In this document: positions 40,880 to 49,342 of the stretch, in pieces
Position numbering within the stretch: the stretch's first letter is position 1
Layout of the letters: every line of letters starts with the position of its first letter
From: Ruminococcus sp.
GTDB taxonomy: Bacteria > Bacillota > Clostridia > Oscillospirales > Acutalibacteraceae
Length of the DNA stretch: 63,703 nucleotides
Direction of reading: 5' to 3'
Assembly (NCBI GenBank): GCA_017481885.1
Contig: JAFUOM010000063.1
Location: 1 to 63,703 of the forward strand
Position numbers and translations under genes: made by a program
The notes under the pieces: model-generated
Told to the model about the DNA's origin: nothing
Seen by the model: the letters and a program-made list of their open reading frames with translations, nothing else
Database searches by the model: none

Positions 40880-40945
40880 ATCGTAGGGTTTGGCGTTTAA
40901 GACAAACCGAAAATGGTACGTCATAAATGCCGTACCCTACGGATG
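40880..40945. repeat. GTAGGG-type intergenic repeat
   Basis: TCGTAGGGTTTGGC...GCCGTACCCTACGGA: the CGTAGGG and CCCTACG ends are inverted, with TTTGGCG and CGCCAAA-like arms partly degraded. Same broad family as at 26974, 31680, 60645 and 61770. Confidence 0.5.
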
Positions 40946-41037
40946 TGATAGAAAAGCTCAAACGCTCAACGCTTAATATCACGTTTCGCTCGTTCTCACA
41001 TCTCTTTCAAATCTCTACTGCTCCTTGCTCTCTTGCT

Positions 41038-41071
41038 AAACTCAAGAAATATATGCTCTTCTTGAGTTTTT
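41038..41071. terminator. Hairpin terminator between spmB and spoVAF
   Basis: AAACTCAAG (41038-41046) and CTTGAGTTTTT (41061-41071) with a 14-nt loop, between converging genes. Confidence 0.65.
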
Positions 41072-41122
41072 AACGCGAGAGCTCGGTCGCATTGAGATTT
41101 AAAAGGTGTGAACGTTCAACGC

Positions 41123-42544
41123 TTAATTCTTCGGTGCTGTTGTGCGGATTCGGGTCAGCTTTGTCAAAAGCTCCTTTGGGTGAAGCGGGAACAGCGGATA
41201 CATATAGCTTTTGCCCGACAGAGTTTTGTTTGTGAATAGCAGAACGATGTTGAGTGTAATACCTGCCACAAATCCCCAAATGTTGAAGATTTTTGTCAGT
41301 ATCAGCAGGATTACTCGCATAAATTTAAGGCTGTAGCCAAGTTCGTAACTTGGCTGGCTGTAGGTTGCGATTGTGACAAACGCCATATACAGGATGACTT
41401 CCATTGAAAACCAACCTGTGTTGATTGCAAACTCCGAAAAGGCGATTGCTCCGACGATTGAAAGCGAGGTTGACAGCGAATCAGGTGTGTTGAGTGCGGC
41501 TAGTCGCAAGCCGTCGATTCCGACTTCGATTATCAATAGTTGCAGGAAAATCGGAATGTTGATGTCGCTTTGGTCGGGTATTACGAATTTGAAAAACTCG
41601 GGGACACCCTCGGGGTTTTGCACAGCCAGTAGCCACAGCGGAGTTAAAAGCACTGATATCAGCGTAATCAGATAGCGTGCTACACGGATATATGTGCCTG
41701 TGATTGGCGGAAAATAGTAGTCGTCGGCTTCTTCGAGCACTTCGAAAATTGAGGTCGGAAGCAAAAGTGCTGACGGCGAATTGTCAACCAAAATAATAAT
41801 ACTGCCCTTTAAACACACAGCGGCGGCTACGTCAGGTCGCTCGGTGTATTTTACTTTCGGGAAAGGGTTGTACCACTTTTGAGGATAGAGAGCTTCGATA
41901 AGACTCTGTTGGTTCATCGACAGGGACTCAACATCGAGGTTCTCTATTTTTTTCTTTAGTGTGTTTAAGAGGGTTTTGTCAACCTTGTTGTCCATATAGC
42001 ACATTACTATATCGGTTTGGGATGACTTGCCTGCTGAAAGTACAGTGGTCGTAAAATGCGGGTCGCGGATTCGTCGGCGAATCAGCGCACAGTTGAAAAT
42101 GAGCGTTTCTACAAAGCCGTCCTTACTGCCACGCAGTACCTTGTCGTCCTGTGGCTCTGAGGTCGCACGCTGTGGGTAGGTTCGCATATCGAGCATTACG
42201 CACTCACTAAAGCCGTCAATCATCACGCACGAAATGCCGGACAGCACGTTTTTGACAATGTCGCTGAGTTTTGAAAGAACGTCAACCTCGACATATGGCA
42301 CACAGTAGGAAGCAAAGGTTCGAGCGTCCTTTGTAATTTCATCGTTAGTGTTTTTGTAGAAAAACTCCATTATGTGTTCCATCGTGTCGTCTTTGACAAA
42401 ACCATCAATGTAGAACATCACGGCGTCTTTGCCGTTGAGTGTAATGCCTCGCTCAATTATGTCAAAGCATTGGTCACTGCGAAGTGCGTTTTTCAAAAGC
42501 GTTCGGTTGTAGTTAAAGTCGGTTGTGAATTTTTGCGTGAGCAT
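41123..42544 (-). CDS. spoVAF: SpoVAF-type spore germination protein (GerA family)
   Basis: A 473-residue protein of the GerA/SpoVAF family of the spore inner membrane, linked to release of dipicolinate and germination. The N-terminal soluble half has FDIIERGITLNGKDAVMFYI and DGFVKDDTMEHI; VDNSPSALLLPTSIFE and the helices near residues 300-440 with PDQSDINIPIFLQLL are the family's membrane part. The best start is ATG 42544 (RBS-like AGGACTG, weak); the upstream extension to 42628 reads into an intergenic repeat. It lies divergent from the phage-derived module, with 327 bases between start codons. GerAA-type proteins are close relatives, but the start sequence fits SpoVAF better. Confidence 0.85.
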   Translation of the reverse strand: MLTQKFTTDFNYNRTLLKNALRSDQCFDIIERGITLNGKDAVMFYIDGFVKDDTMEHIMEFFYKNTNDEITKDARTFASYCVPYVEVDVLSKLSDIVKNVLSGISCVMIDGFSECVMLDMRTYPQRATSEPQDDKVLRGSKDGFVETLIFNCALIRRRIRDPHFTTTVLSAGKSSQTDIVMCYMDNKVDKTLLNTLKKKIENLDVESLSMNQQSLIEALYPQKWYNPFPKVKYTERPDVAAAVCLKGSIIILVDNSPSALLLPTSIFEVLEEADDYYFPPITGTYIRVARYLITLISVLLTPLWLLAVQNPEGVPEFFKFVIPDQSDINIPIFLQLLIIEVGIDGLRLAALNTPDSLSTSLSIVGAIAFSEFAINTGWFSMEVILYMAFVTIATYSQPSYELGYSLKFMRVILLILTKIFNIWGFVAGITLNIVLLFTNKTLSGKSYMYPLFPLHPKELLTKLTRIRTTAPKN

Positions 42545-42608
42545 AATATCAGTCCTATCGTTAGAATTTGTGTTTGCAAAGTAAACATATCGCAATGTTT
42601 GTGGGTGC

Positions 42609-42715
42609 GTTGCACGGCGGACGACCAATGAGTTTCCCCTATTAGGGGAAGTGGCGTGTAACGCCGAAAGGGTTGCCGTTCCTGCTTAAGGAACGCCCCT
42701 ACAAGTGGGGTGATA
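42609..42715. repeat. GTAGGGG-type intergenic repeats
   Basis: CGGCGGACGACCAATGAG, GTTTCCCCTATTAGGGGAAG (hairpin) and GCCGTTCC..GGAACGCCCCTAC follow one another between spoVAF and terS. They look like nested or decayed units of the dispersed repeat family. Confidence 0.5.
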
Positions 42716-42806
42716 TTAACATTGTGTTTCAAATTATAAAACATCCGTTTTTCGTAATTTAGTATACCCAAATGTTGCTAAAAAAATATTTTTTAAAATA
42801 GTTTGC

Positions 42807-42836
42807 AAAAACTTGCATACTTTTATGCAAGTTTTT
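42807..42836. repeat. Perfect palindrome in the terS leader, shared with 8320-8343
   Basis: AAAAACTTGCATA (42807-42819), loop CTTT, TATGCAAGTTTTT (42824-42836): a 13-bp perfect inverted repeat 35 bases before the terS start. Its core 18 bases equal those before the replisome-organiser-like gene, and the next bases (CGGTTTTTTCAGG) are also similar there. It is either an operator or a leader hairpin/attenuator. Confidence 0.85.
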
Positions 42837-42871
42837 CGGTTTTTTCAGGTATAGATGGGAGGACGTTTTTT

Positions 42872-43381
42872 ATGGATAACAAAAATAAAAAAAGAAAGGG
42901 ACTGAAAAACAAGGAGATTATCTTCTGCTATTACTTTGCAAATACCCAAAGCGTTGAGCTTTCTGCAATTAAGGCAGGCTACAGGAAAAATCCCTTGGTA
43001 ACAGGACAGGGGCTTCTTTACAGAGAAGACATTAAAGCAAAAATCAAAGAGCTGATGAACTCGCAAAAAGAGCTTTACTCAAGTCTTGCAACAGCAGGAT
43101 ATCAGCGACTTGCGTTTTCTTCTGTGTCGGATGCCGTGAGCCTGCTTTTTATGGACAGTCCCGATAAGAAAACCTTGGAGAATATGGATTTGTACATGGT
43201 CTCTGAAATACGAAAACCCAGAGATGGTGCAATGGAGATTAAATTCTTTGACAGAATTAAAGCTCTTGAAAAACTGTGTCAGCTGAGCAGTGGAGATGAA
43301 TCTAAAAATATGGGCTTGCTTTCTGCACTTAATATGGGAGCGGAAAATCTGAGTCGTGGAGATGATGAGTATGGAGTATAA
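42872..43381 (+). CDS. Phage terminase small subunit
   Basis: A 169-residue protein of the terminase small subunit type. After a basic start (NKNKKRKGLKNKEIIFCYYF) it shows the family helix-turn-helix region ANTQSVELSAIKAGYRKNP and LLYREDIKAKIKELMNSQ, which in PBSX/XtmA-like proteins binds packaging DNA. The ATG at 42872 has GGGAGGAC upstream. It is the first gene of an 11-kb same-strand run and its leader carries the shared palindrome. Its 3' end overlaps the terL start region by 11 bases. In a phage it would select packaged DNA; the length is normal. Confidence 0.85.
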   Translation: MDNKNKKRKGLKNKEIIFCYYFANTQSVELSAIKAGYRKNPLVTGQGLLYREDIKAKIKELMNSQKELYSSLATAGYQRLAFSSVSDAVSLLFMDSPDKKTLENMDLYMVSEIRKPRDGAMEIKFFDRIKALEKLCQLSSGDESKNMGLLSALNMGAENLSRGDDEYGV

Positions 43382-44624
43382 ACCGTTTTCGAAAAAGCAG
43401 ATGAAAGTGCTCACCTGGTGGTGTGATAGCTCAAAATATAAAAACTGCGATGCCTTGATCTGCGATGGGGCAGTCAGGTCGGGCAAAACGTTTTGTATGT
43501 CGCTGTCGTTTGTAATCTGGGCTTCCTCTAACTTTGATGATGCATCATTTGCTTTGTGTGGCAAAACCATTAAGTCGCTAAGACGAAACCTTGTTACACC
43601 GCTCATATCACCGCTTAAGGAACTCGGGTTTTTAGTCGAAGAAAAGTATTCTGACAATCTGCTTATAGTGTCGTATCAGGGCAGGGTTAACCGCTTTTAC
43701 CTGTTTTCGGGTAAGGACGAAGGATCGGCGTCGCTTATTCAGGGTATGACACTTAGCGGAATTCTACTCGATGAGGTTGCACTTATGCCACGCTCATTTG
43801 TCGAGCAGGCGTTGGCAAGGTGTTCCGTGTCGGGGTCCACGTTCTGGTTTAACTGTAATCCTGAATATCCCTCCCATTGGTTTTACAACGAGTGGATTAA
43901 AAAGCAAAAAGAAAAGAATGCTTTGTACATCCACTTTACTATGAAGGACAACCCATCCCTTACGCAAAAGATGATTAAACGCTACGAGAAAATGTACTCG
44001 GGTGCGTTTTATCGCAGGTTTGTAAAAGGCGAGTGGGTGTCGGTTAACGGTGCTGTGTATCCGTTTATGGAGCATAGCAAAAGCTTTGTCGATGTGCCGG
44101 ATGGTGAGTTTTGTGACTTTGCTGTTTCGTGTGATTACGGTACGGTGAATCCTTGTTCAATTGGGCTGTGGGCAAAGCAAAACAACGTGTGGTACAGAAT
44201 TGACGAGTATTATTTTGACTCGAAAAGAGAGGGCTTTCAGAAAACCGACGAGGAGCACTACAAGTCATTGTGTGAGCTTGTAGGCGACAAAAAGGTGAGC
44301 AAAGTCACGGTTGACCCGTCAGCACGAAGCTTTATTGAGGTTATCAAAAGGCACCAAAGATTTACCGTAGTGCCTGCAATTAATAGTGTGGTGGACGGAA
44401 TCCGAATGGTAAGCTCAGCTTTAAAAGAGGGGAGAATTGCAGTATGCAACAGTTGTAAAGACAGTATGCGTGAATTTTCCCTTTACAGGTGGAACGAAAA
44501 CGCAAGAAATGATACCGTCGTCAAGGAAAATGACCACGCAATGGATGACATAAGATACTTTGTTTCCACAATTCTTAATAATGACAACGACGATTTTTGT
44601 GTTGTCGCATTAAAAAGATACTAG
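43371..44624 (+). CDS. Phage terminase large subunit
   Basis: A 417-residue DNA-packaging motor and nuclease of the PBSX/SPP1-like group. The Walker A-like GAVRSGKT is near 33-40 and Walker B ILLDE at 131-135. The nuclease acidic residues are visible as Asp255 in VSCDYGTVNP, Asp315 in VTVDPSARS and the Asp pair near 392-393 in MDDIRYF. All are intact, so packaging ability may be kept. Several in-frame ATGs exist; 43371 is the best spaced from GTGGAG. Translation is coupled to terS by overlap. The protein would dock on the portal encoded next. Confidence 0.93.
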   Translation: MEYKPFSKKQMKVLTWWCDSSKYKNCDALICDGAVRSGKTFCMSLSFVIWASSNFDDASFALCGKTIKSLRRNLVTPLISPLKELGFLVEEKYSDNLLIVSYQGRVNRFYLFSGKDEGSASLIQGMTLSGILLDEVALMPRSFVEQALARCSVSGSTFWFNCNPEYPSHWFYNEWIKKQKEKNALYIHFTMKDNPSLTQKMIKRYEKMYSGAFYRRFVKGEWVSVNGAVYPFMEHSKSFVDVPDGEFCDFAVSCDYGTVNPCSIGLWAKQNNVWYRIDEYYFDSKREGFQKTDEEHYKSLCELVGDKKVSKVTVDPSARSFIEVIKRHQRFTVVPAINSVVDGIRMVSSALKEGRIAVCNSCKDSMREFSLYRWNENARNDTVVKENDHAMDDIRYFVSTILNNDNDDFCVVALKRY

Positions 44625-44654
44625 ACTTATCCCAAATTAACAGGAGGTAACAGA

Positions 44655-45806
44655 GTGAAATTATTTTCTGCAAAAACAAAGGCTAATGATGATGCAACCG
44701 TTCAGACCTCTCTGTCAAAAGCAAATTCACACCCGTTTTTGAGTATTGAAAACTACAGCCCTTACGCTAAAAAGCAGTTGGAACTGTACTCAACACTCAG
44801 GGAGGCGGTGCCTGTTATTGACGCCGCCATTTCAAAAACTGTCAGACTTTTAGGCACGTTCGAAGTTACTTGTAAGGATGATTACACTACTATGAGACTC
44901 AAAAGTTTTATTGACAACGTTCAGGTCAATTGTTGCTCAAATGGTCTGCATCAGTTTATTTACTCTTACTTTGATGACCTTTTAACCTACGGTACTGCTG
45001 TGGGTGAGATGGTTCTTGGCAAGGATAGTCGAGAACTCAGAGCTTTGTACAATGCATCGCTTTCTGATGTTGAACTCAAACAGGGCGACACGCCACTAGC
45101 TTTAAAGGTTATGTGCAAAAATGCTGACGGCTCGCTGTGTGAAGTGAAATATCCACAGCTTGTGCTTGTCAGTATGCTCAACCCGGTAAGCGGCAAGGCA
45201 CAGGGCACTTCAATTTTGAAAGGTCTGCCTTTTGTAAGCTCGGTGTTACTCAAGATTTTCAACACAATCGGTGTTAACTTTGAGCGAGTTGGCAACGTAA
45301 GATTTGCAGTTACATATAACCCGAAAGATGGTCAGTCGGGCAGTACAAAACACAGGGTGCAGGAGATTGCGACACAGTGGAGCAAGGCGATGAGGGATAA
45401 AACTCAGGTGTGCGACTTTGTGTCTGTGGGTGATGTTTCTGTCAAGGTAATCGGCGCTGACAATCAGGTGTTATCGTGTGATATCGAAATCAGACATCTG
45501 CTTGAACAGATTGTGTCAAAGCTTTCAATTCCGCCGTTTTTGCTTGGACTTTCGTGGTCTTCAACAGAGCGAATGAGCTCTCAGCAGGCGGATATTCTGA
45601 CATCCGAGCTTGAGTATTACAGAACGCTTTTAAACCCTGTGATCGCAAAAATTTGCAAGTTCTATTTAAGGCTTTCGGGACTTTCAGACGAGTTTACAAT
45701 CAACTGGAGCAACATAAACCTTCAGGACGAAACTGAGCTTGCAAAAGCAAGACTAAACAACGCTCAGGCAATGCAGATTGAACAGAGTATTACGGAGGTG
45801 AATTGA
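44655..45806 (+). CDS. Phage portal protein
   Basis: A 383-residue protein that fits the portal family: an N-terminal arm, LREAVPVIDAAISKTVRLLG, a long middle part with YSYFDDLLTYGTAVGEMVL and the helix-rich C-terminal part with LEQIVSKLSIPPFLLGLSW and SSQQADILTSELEYYRTLL. Portals form a dodecameric ring at one capsid vertex through which DNA enters. It is short compared with many portals (400-500), but without visible breaks. AGGAGGTAAC precedes a GTG start at 44655, and its TGA overlaps the protease ATG. The order TerS-TerL-portal-protease is the usual phage order. Confidence 0.88.
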   Translation: MKLFSAKTKANDDATVQTSLSKANSHPFLSIENYSPYAKKQLELYSTLREAVPVIDAAISKTVRLLGTFEVTCKDDYTTMRLKSFIDNVQVNCCSNGLHQFIYSYFDDLLTYGTAVGEMVLGKDSRELRALYNASLSDVELKQGDTPLALKVMCKNADGSLCEVKYPQLVLVSMLNPVSGKAQGTSILKGLPFVSSVLLKIFNTIGVNFERVGNVRFAVTYNPKDGQSGSTKHRVQEIATQWSKAMRDKTQVCDFVSVGDVSVKVIGADNQVLSCDIEIRHLLEQIVSKLSIPPFLLGLSWSSTERMSSQQADILTSELEYYRTLLNPVIAKICKFYLRLSGLSDEFTINWSNINLQDETELAKARLNNAQAMQIEQSITEVN

Positions 45807-46792
45807 TGAAAACAGGTTTGATTTTAAAAAGTGCTGAAACTTTAACTACTGACGACGAGATGGCGCTTATCAATCAGTACACAAGACGACAGCTTTCAAA
45901 AGACGAGGTGTATGTTTTCTCGCTTATATTGTGTGACAACGACATCGACAGAGATTTCGAACGCTTTACGGTGGAGTCACTGTTTGCCCTTGAAAAGCTG
46001 TTTGTCGGCAAAACGGGAATTTTTGACCACAATATGAGTGCTAAAAACCAGACAGCGAGGATTTTTCACTGTGAGGTTGAGGCGGTTGAAGGAAAGACTA
46101 CCGCAACTGGTGACGATTACTTCAGGCTCAAAGCAAAGGCGTATATCCCAAAATCAGAGAGCAACGCTGATATCATTTTGTCGCTTGACAGCGGAATTAT
46201 CAAAGAAGTCAGCGTCGGCTGTGCTGTCAAAAGTACGGTGTGCTCTGTCTGTGGTAACGACGTAAATTCTGTTTCGTGCACCCACAGAAAGGGTGCTGAA
46301 TATAACGGAAAACTCTGCTACGGCGAAATGATAGAGCCACTTGATGCGTACGAGTTCAGCTTTGTTGCGGTGCCTGCCCAGAAAAACGCAGGCGTAGTGA
46401 AAAGTTACACACATAAAAAGGAGAAAGTTACTATGAAAGACATTTTGTCACAGATTAAAAAGTGCAAGGAGTTAAGTCTTAAAGCAAAGGATTGCGAGTA
46501 CCTTTGTGACTACATTGAACAGCTCGAAGAAGATGCAAAAGAGGGCAGAGAGTACAGAGAGTCAATGAAAAAAACTTTGCTTAAGTATATGAGTGTTCAC
46601 GAAAATATGGTGTCTGTTGAAGTGCTCAAAGGCATTGTGGACAAGCTCAGCACTAAAGAGATTAGAGCGCTTGGTGCTTCGTATATTGAAAAAGAAGAGA
46701 TTAACAACGAAAAACTCGAACCACAGCTCAACTGCTCAAAAAGCAGTAAAAAGCGTAATAAATCAGACAATAACAACCAGTTTACGATTTAA
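45806..46792 (+). CDS. Prohead protease (XkdF-like) with C-terminal scaffold-like part
   Basis: A 328-residue protein. Residues 1-205 resemble the XkdF-type/HK97-like prohead protease: GIFDHNM with candidate catalytic His75 and IIKEVSVGC with candidate Ser136, then DAYEFSFVAVPAQKNAG. A Cys-rich insert (CSVCGNDVNSVSC, then TH) could hold zinc. Residues from about 210 are a charged, coiled-coil-like tail (ILSQIKKCKELSLKAKDCEY) that would act as scaffold. The ATG 45806 overlaps the portal TGA and follows GAGGTG. An internal ribosome site and ATG at 46433 would make the tail as a separate protein. Confidence 0.8.
   Translation: MKTGLILKSAETLTTDDEMALINQYTRRQLSKDEVYVFSLILCDNDIDRDFERFTVESLFALEKLFVGKTGIFDHNMSAKNQTARIFHCEVEAVEGKTTATGDDYFRLKAKAYIPKSESNADIILSLDSGIIKEVSVGCAVKSTVCSVCGNDVNSVSCTHRKGAEYNGKLCYGEMIEPLDAYEFSFVAVPAQKNAGVVKSYTHKKEKVTMKDILSQIKKCKELSLKAKDCEYLCDYIEQLEEDAKEGREYRESMKKTLLKYMSVHENMVSVEVLKGIVDKLSTKEIRALGASYIEKEEINNEKLEPQLNCSKSSKKRNKSDNNNQFTI
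46433..46792 (+). CDS. Putative nested scaffold protein (in-frame internal start)
   Basis: In frame within the protease gene, AAAAGGAG (46416-46423) stands nine bases before ATG 46433, exactly where the protease-like part ends and the helical tail begins. The product would be 119 residues, charged, with a helical first two-thirds (QIKKCKELSLKAKDCEYL, EQLEEDAKEGREYRESM) and a basic, Asn/Ser-rich end. This arrangement mirrors lambda C/Nu3, where the scaffold is nested in the protease gene. The start signal is seen; the role is inferred. Confidence 0.6.
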   Translation: MKDILSQIKKCKELSLKAKDCEYLCDYIEQLEEDAKEGREYRESMKKTLLKYMSVHENMVSVEVLKGIVDKLSTKEIRALGASYIEKEEINNEKLEPQLNCSKSSKKRNKSDNNNQFTI

Positions 46793-46805
46793 CAGGAGGT
46801 AAATT

Positions 46806-47141
46806 ATGAATATCAATTTTTCAGGCTACAACGAAAATGTTGTTACATTCGAAACTAACTCAAACGACGTGATTATGGGCACACCGGTGAAGATGGCATC
46901 ATCAGGCACAGTTGCAAAGTGCAGTGCTGATGACACATTTTGCGGTGTTGCTGTAAATGTAAGAAACGGCTACAGCGCTGTTCAGCTTTCTGGCTACATC
47001 GAGATGCCAACAGACGACACTTTTGCTGTGGGTTATCAGAATATCACGGCTGATAATGACGGTAAGGTAAAGTCTTCCACAACAGGCAGAGAGTATCTCG
47101 TTGTTTACGTCAGCGACGGTATTGTTGGTTTTATTCTTTAA
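46806..47141 (+). CDS. Head decoration-like protein
   Basis: A 111-residue protein, probably beta-rich, placed between the protease/scaffold and the major capsid gene, where decoration or stabilising proteins usually lie. VIMGTPVKMASSGTVAKCSADDTFCGVAVNV and SAVQLSGYIEMP (shown in parts) resemble the DUF2190/gpD-like capsid decoration group, which clamp the capsid shell. ATG 46806 follows AGGAGG. No signal peptide. The identification is by position and general sequence character. Confidence 0.6.
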   Translation: MNINFSGYNENVVTFETNSNDVIMGTPVKMASSGTVAKCSADDTFCGVAVNVRNGYSAVQLSGYIEMPTDDTFAVGYQNITADNDGKVKSSTTGREYLVVYVSDGIVGFIL

Positions 47142-47174
47142 TAGAATATTAAAATTGAAAGGACGGTAAATTTT

Positions 47175-48185
47175 ATGGCATTATACGAAAATTTAAATCT
47201 TGAAAAGGGTATGTATCAGGCAAAGGGTAAAAGCTTAACAGATGTTTTAGAAAGCCTTGACCCGTCAGTTAACTATGTCGGTACAGAGCTTGAGGGCTTA
47301 GACGCATTTTCTCGTCAGCTCAAGCGTTTTGATATTAGAGTGTCAGGCGAAGGCTCAAGCACGGTTGAAAAGTTCTTCCAGACTTCAAACTCAGCGGCAC
47401 TTTTCCCTGAGTATGTTGCACGTGCTGTAAAGCAGGGTATGGAGGAAGCTGACATTTTATCCGAGATTGTCGCAACAGTTACTACAATCGACGGTATGGA
47501 TTACAGAAGCATCACATCAGACCCTAAGGGTGATGACAAGGAGCTTGCAATTGTAAACGAGGGTGCATACATTCCACAGACAGTTGTAAAAACAAACGAA
47601 AACCTCGTCAAGCTTCATAAGCGTGGCAGAATGTTAGTTTCTTCATATGAAGCTCTCCGTTTCCAGCGTCTTGACCTGTTCACGGTAACTTTAAAGCAGA
47701 TTGGTGCATATATTGCAAGAGCACAACTCAAGGATGCTGTAAACGTAATTAAAAACGGCGACGGCAACTCTAACCCTTGCGACGCTATTACAGCTGCTGC
47801 TACAGGCGAGATTTCTTATTCTGACCTCATTTCACTTTGGGCAAAGCTTTCACCATACAACTTAAATGCTATTCTTGCTCCGACAGATGCAATGAAGAAG
47901 ATTCTCTCACTTCCTGAGTTAAAGGATGCTACAGCAGGACTTAACTTCCACGGCAGTGGCAAGATGGTAACACCGCTCGGCGCTAACCTCTTACACACAA
48001 CTGCAATTGATTCTGACTGCATCATCGGTCTTGATAAAAACTGTGCTCTTGAAATGGTCAAGGCTACAGATATCGTCACAGACTACGACAAGCTTATAGA
48101 CAGACAGCTCGAGCGTGCAACAGTAAGCTGTATTGCAGGCTTTGCAAAAATCTTCAAGGATGCTTCAGTAGAGCTTACATACTAA
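47175..48185 (+). CDS. Phage major capsid protein (HK97-fold type)
   Basis: A 336-residue protein placed where the major capsid gene is expected and of fitting length. The N-terminal 75 residues are polar and could be a delta-like arm. The body has SAALFPEYVARAVKQGMEEA, DILSEIVATVTTIDGMDY and LSPYNLNAILAPTDAMKKIL with TPLGANLLHTTAID, patterns of the family related to XkdG/Siphovirus capsid proteins. ATG 47175 has AAAGGACGG upstream. Codon use is more biased than in adjacent genes, consistent with need for many copies. Confidence 0.82.
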   Translation: MALYENLNLEKGMYQAKGKSLTDVLESLDPSVNYVGTELEGLDAFSRQLKRFDIRVSGEGSSTVEKFFQTSNSAALFPEYVARAVKQGMEEADILSEIVATVTTIDGMDYRSITSDPKGDDKELAIVNEGAYIPQTVVKTNENLVKLHKRGRMLVSSYEALRFQRLDLFTVTLKQIGAYIARAQLKDAVNVIKNGDGNSNPCDAITAAATGEISYSDLISLWAKLSPYNLNAILAPTDAMKKILSLPELKDATAGLNFHGSGKMVTPLGANLLHTTAIDSDCIIGLDKNCALEMVKATDIVTDYDKLIDRQLERATVSCIAGFAKIFKDASVELTY

Positions 48186-48199
48186 AGGAGGAGTGACAC

Positions 48200-48562
48200 T
48201 TGAGTATTAAAGAAGTTGTTGACAGATTTGCTCTTGTGTCAGGATTTGAGCAAGAACAAATATCAAATTGGATTTTTGTTATCATTGACTGCATAAAATA
48301 CTTTGAGAGCCTTGTTAATGTCAGCTCTTTAAACGAGGTTGAGCACAATCGCCTTGTGCAGGCTTGTGCAGTTTATGCGTACTATAAATATTCGCTTTTT
48401 AATTTTGCACGCCAAAGCCAGAAATTTAAAGCAGGCGACATTGAAATCACCCAATCGGAAAGTATTGCTGACAAGGCACATATAATGTGGCAACAGGAGA
48501 AAATAGAAATTGCAGACATAGTTGATTTTGACAATTTTTGTTTCAAAAGGGTGAGCGCATGA
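48200..48562 (+). CDS. Putative head-tail connector protein
   Basis: A 120-residue, mostly helical protein right after the capsid gene, the usual site of the gp6/YqbG-like adaptor that sits below the portal. Helical stretches such as EVEHNRLVQACAVYAYYKY support this. It starts with TTG 48200 after AGGAGGAG, an in-frame choice giving MSIKEVVDRF. Its stop overlaps the next ATG. The assignment relies on position, size and helix content. Confidence 0.55.
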   Translation: MSIKEVVDRFALVSGFEQEQISNWIFVIIDCIKYFESLVNVSSLNEVEHNRLVQACAVYAYYKYSLFNFARQSQKFKAGDIEITQSESIADKAHIMWQQEKIEIADIVDFDNFCFKRVSA

Positions 48563-48918
48563 GCTTTCACACAAATGTCAGACAGATGATTGACTGCTAC
48601 GGCAGTGTTGTCACAATTAAAAGAGGCGATGAAATTGTAAAATCAAAGGCTTTTATTCAACCGCTCAGATACAAAACAGGTGCATATAGAGATAAAGCGA
48701 TTTCAATGGGCGGTTTTACTGACGGAAGATATTACCTGTACATTGGTCAGGCTGATAATGTATTTTGCAGAGCAGATAATGCAATAATCTCTTGTAACGG
48801 GAAAAAATATGTTGTACATACAAGTGAATGCTTTGAGTATTTAGACAAAGCTTTGTATGTGTGGGCGGTGCTTAAACCGCACAAAGAGCAAAGGTGTGAT
48901 GACTATGAAACAAATTGA
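48559..48918 (+). CDS. Putative head-closure protein
   Basis: A 119-residue protein with beta-rich character (VVTIKRGDEIVKSKAFIQPL, FTDGRYYLYIGQADNVFC) at the second connector position, like SPP1 gp16 or YqbH/XkdH, which close the head channel. ATG 48559 overlaps the previous TGA, with AAAGGGTG upstream. The order connector, head closure and tail completion matches PBSX-like phages. Confidence 0.55.
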   Translation: MSFHTNVRQMIDCYGSVVTIKRGDEIVKSKAFIQPLRYKTGAYRDKAISMGGFTDGRYYLYIGQADNVFCRADNAIISCNGKKYVVHTSECFEYLDKALYVWAVLKPHKEQRCDDYETN

Positions 48919-49342
48919 ACACAGCGTGAGCACTCTTGTGCGTAAAATAAAGCGTGACGAAAGGCTCAAAGACTATACTTTTGTGAAAGGCTTTTCCGGT
49001 GTTGAACACCCTGAGCCGTTGACTAAGTATATGATTGCTGTTTCTACGCTTGATTTGGATGTCGGCACAAAGTTTGTCGGGGAAAATGTCGGAGAAAATC
49101 TTAAAGGTAGACTCGAAACCGCAACAGTAAAATTCAGGGTTTACGCACCCAAAAACGATGGTGGCGACGGACTGTTGACGCTGTGCTGTGACTTGTCCGA
49201 CGCAATCGAAAAGTGTGATACCTTAAATGTGTGCGAAGATGTAAAAATCTCGCCGATTGCCTTTGATAACGACGCAAACACGGTGTACAGAGATGTTGTT
49301 GCAACACTTTCGTTTTGCGTTTACGAGGAGGTGGCAATATGA
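48905..49342 (+). CDS. Putative tail-completion protein
   Basis: A 145-residue protein in the tail-completion position (XkdJ/gp17-like). It holds VSTLDLDVGTKFVGENVGEN and FRVYAPKNDGGDGLL, and ends in a strand-rich part (YRDVVATLSFCVYEEV). ATG 48905 is favoured because AAAGGTG is eight bases upstream; ATG 48899 is too close. It overlaps both neighbours by a few bases, so the whole block is translationally coupled. Confidence 0.5.
   Translation: MKQIEHSVSTLVRKIKRDERLKDYTFVKGFSGVEHPEPLTKYMIAVSTLDLDVGTKFVGENVGENLKGRLETATVKFRVYAPKNDGGDGLLTLCCDLSDAIEKCDTLNVCEDVKISPIAFDNDANTVYRDVVATLSFCVYEEVAI

Noticed and set aside
42817..42824. CATACTTT inside the palindrome as a sigma-E type -10 box linking the particle module to sporulation
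   Set aside because: A passable -35 can be drawn for the terS copy but not for the copy at 8320, so the match is probably a by-product of the palindrome.
42807..42836. Shared palindrome as an ordinary intrinsic terminator
   Set aside because: The stem is AT-rich, lies downstream of no same-strand gene, and has the same core and loop only before two phage-type genes; an attenuator role is still open.
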